From the NCBI GenBank assembly GCA_944381335.1, contig CALWKT010000037.1, forward strand, positions 1 to 6,861: 6,861 nt of DNA. Direction: 5' to 3'. The DNA is from an uncultured Christensenellaceae bacterium. GTDB taxonomy: Bacteria > Bacillota_A > Clostridia > Christensenellales > UBA3700. The notes under the pieces were generated by a model. That model saw nothing but the letters and a program-made list of their open reading frames with translations. It was not told the DNA's origin and made no database searches. Shown piece after piece: positions 6,045 to 6,861 of the stretch (position 1 is its first letter; every line of letters begins with the position of its first letter). The translations under genes and the position numbers were made by a program.

Positions 6045-6069
6045 AAAAAAGCGCCCCTTGAGGAGCGCT
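6045..6069 (-). terminator. Intrinsic terminator of tpiA
   Basis: On the minus strand AGCGCTCC (6069-6062), loop TCAA, and GGGGCGCT (6057-6050) form an 8-base stem with one G-U pair, followed by TTTTTTCG. It lies 22 bases after the tpiA stop codon. It ends the transcript that enters from beyond the right edge. Confidence 0.9.
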
Positions 6070-6091
6070 TTTGTATTTGTTCTGACGTTTA

Positions 6092-6847
6092 TCAGCCGTT
6101 GTACTTTACGACCTGAGAGAAATCGACCGCTTTCAGTGAAGCGCCGCCGATGAGTCCGCCGTCGATCTGAGGCATAGCCATCAGCTCTTTCGCGTTCTTC
6201 GGGTTCATCGAGCCGCCGTACTGAATGCGCACCTTTTCTTCCGCGCACTTGGGGCAGTACAGTTTCGCCATAGTGTTTCTGATGATCGCGATCGTGTCGT
6301 TTGCGTCCTGAGCGGTAGCGGTCTTGCCGGTACCGATAGCCCATACAGGCTCGTACGCGATGACGACGTTCTCGAGCTGATCCTTGTCAACGCCCTTGAA
6401 CGCCTCGGTCGTCTGTCTCACGAGCACTTCCTCGACCTTGCCGCTTTCTCTCTCCTCGAGGGTCTCGCCCACGCAGATGATCGGTTTGAGTCCTTTTGCG
6501 AGAGCGGTGAGCACGCGTTTGTTGACGGTCTCGTCCGTTTCGCCGAAATACTGACGGCGCTCGCTGTGTCCGATAATGACGTACTCGACGCCCTGCTCGA
6601 GGAGCATATCCGCGCTGATCTCGCCGGTGAATGCGCCTTTTTCAGCCCAGTGCACGTTCTCCGCGCCCAGCTTGATATTGGTGCCTTTGATAGCTTCGCC
6701 CGCCGCCCAGATGCTGGTGTAGGGCACGCAGATCACGACTTCAGCTTCCGCGTCCTTGACGAGCGGAATGAGGTCGTTGAGCAGCGCGTAAGTCTGCGCC
6801 TTGGTGTTGTTCATCTTCCAGTTGCCTGCAATAATAGGTCTTCTCAT
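6092..6847 (-). CDS. tpiA: Triosephosphate isomerase
   Basis: A 251-residue cytoplasmic enzyme of glycolysis and gluconeogenesis that interconverts dihydroxyacetone phosphate and glyceraldehyde 3-phosphate; length is normal for the family. Catalytic residues are all present: N9 and K11 in AGNWKMN (7-13), H94 in IIGHSERR (91-98) and E166 in AYEPVWAIGTGKTA (164-177), whose end is the mobile loop 6. The phosphate-binding YGGSMNP (210-216) and GLIGGASL (231-238) close the barrel. The conserved C125 (ICVGET) is also present. An unusual CPKC (198-201) lies just before strand 7, where relatives usually have no cysteine pair. The ribosome binding site GGAGAT (6860-6855) lies seven bases before ATG. 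No promoter is visible in the 14 upstream bases, so the gene probably ends a glycolytic operon (often gap-pgk-tpiA) that lies outside; this is inference. Confidence 0.98.
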   Translation of the reverse strand: MRRPIIAGNWKMNNTKAQTYALLNDLIPLVKDAEAEVVICVPYTSIWAAGEAIKGTNIKLGAENVHWAEKGAFTGEISADMLLEQGVEYVIIGHSERRQYFGETDETVNKRVLTALAKGLKPIICVGETLEERESGKVEEVLVRQTTEAFKGVDKDQLENVVIAYEPVWAIGTGKTATAQDANDTIAIIRNTMAKLYCPKCAEEKVRIQYGGSMNPKNAKELMAMPQIDGGLIGGASLKAVDFSQVVKYNG

Positions 6848-6861
6848 TTTTATATCTCCGT

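Noticed and set aside
5826..6116. Plus-strand open frames of 96 and 63 codons in the tpiA-protease spacer
   Set aside because: The residue mix (many C, F, Y and H) is not protein-like, there is no ribosome binding site, and one frame crosses the tpiA terminator and the end of tpiA.
1..6861. A new defence, mobile or secondary-metabolite system
   Set aside because: No transposase, integrase, toxin-antitoxin pair, nuclease, CRISPR repeat or biosynthetic cluster is visible. The genes are separately transcribed metabolic and envelope genes.

Overview
The window looks like chromosomal DNA of an anaerobic, Gram-positive-type bacterium of the Clostridia, probably an uncultured gut or rumen lineage. 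This is inferred from the strong AGGAGG-type ribosome binding sites, the sigma-A promoters with 17-base spacers, the U-tailed hairpin terminators, a Rex-like redox operator in front of an iron-dependent alcohol dehydrogenase, and a membrane-anchored GH30 glycosidase. Composition is moderate in GC. No mobile element, CRISPR array, tRNA or rRNA was seen.

All five genes lie on the minus strand, so transcription runs from high to low coordinates. In that order they are: triosephosphate isomerase tpiA (6847-6092) with its terminator (6069-6045); a spacer of about 330 bases holding a possible decayed gene fragment; an M48/HtpX-like membrane metalloprotease (5652-4720) with its own promoter and a strong hairpin terminator; an unrecognised five-helix membrane protein with an extracytoplasmic C-terminal domain (4442-3396), also with its own promoter and terminator; a spacer of about 370 bases with a promoter and a candidate structured small RNA (about 3118-3038); a membrane-anchored GH30-type glycoside hydrolase (2917-1388); and an iron-containing alcohol dehydrogenase (1076 to beyond base 1), cut off at its C-terminus by the window edge.

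The genes look like separate transcription units rather than one operon. Every gene from the M48 protease onward has a recognisable promoter, and a terminator is visible or plausible after every gene that ends inside the window. tpiA has no promoter in the 14 bases visible upstream and probably belongs to a glycolytic operon outside the window. The metabolic theme is ordinary fermentative life: glycolysis (TpiA), extracellular polysaccharide breakdown (GH30) and NADH disposal (alcohol dehydrogenase under likely Rex control). The M48 protease and the unknown membrane protein concern the envelope.

No new defence or mobile system is visible. The items most worth a second look are the candidate small RNA upstream of the GH30 gene, the Rex-like operator and the unrecognised membrane protein.
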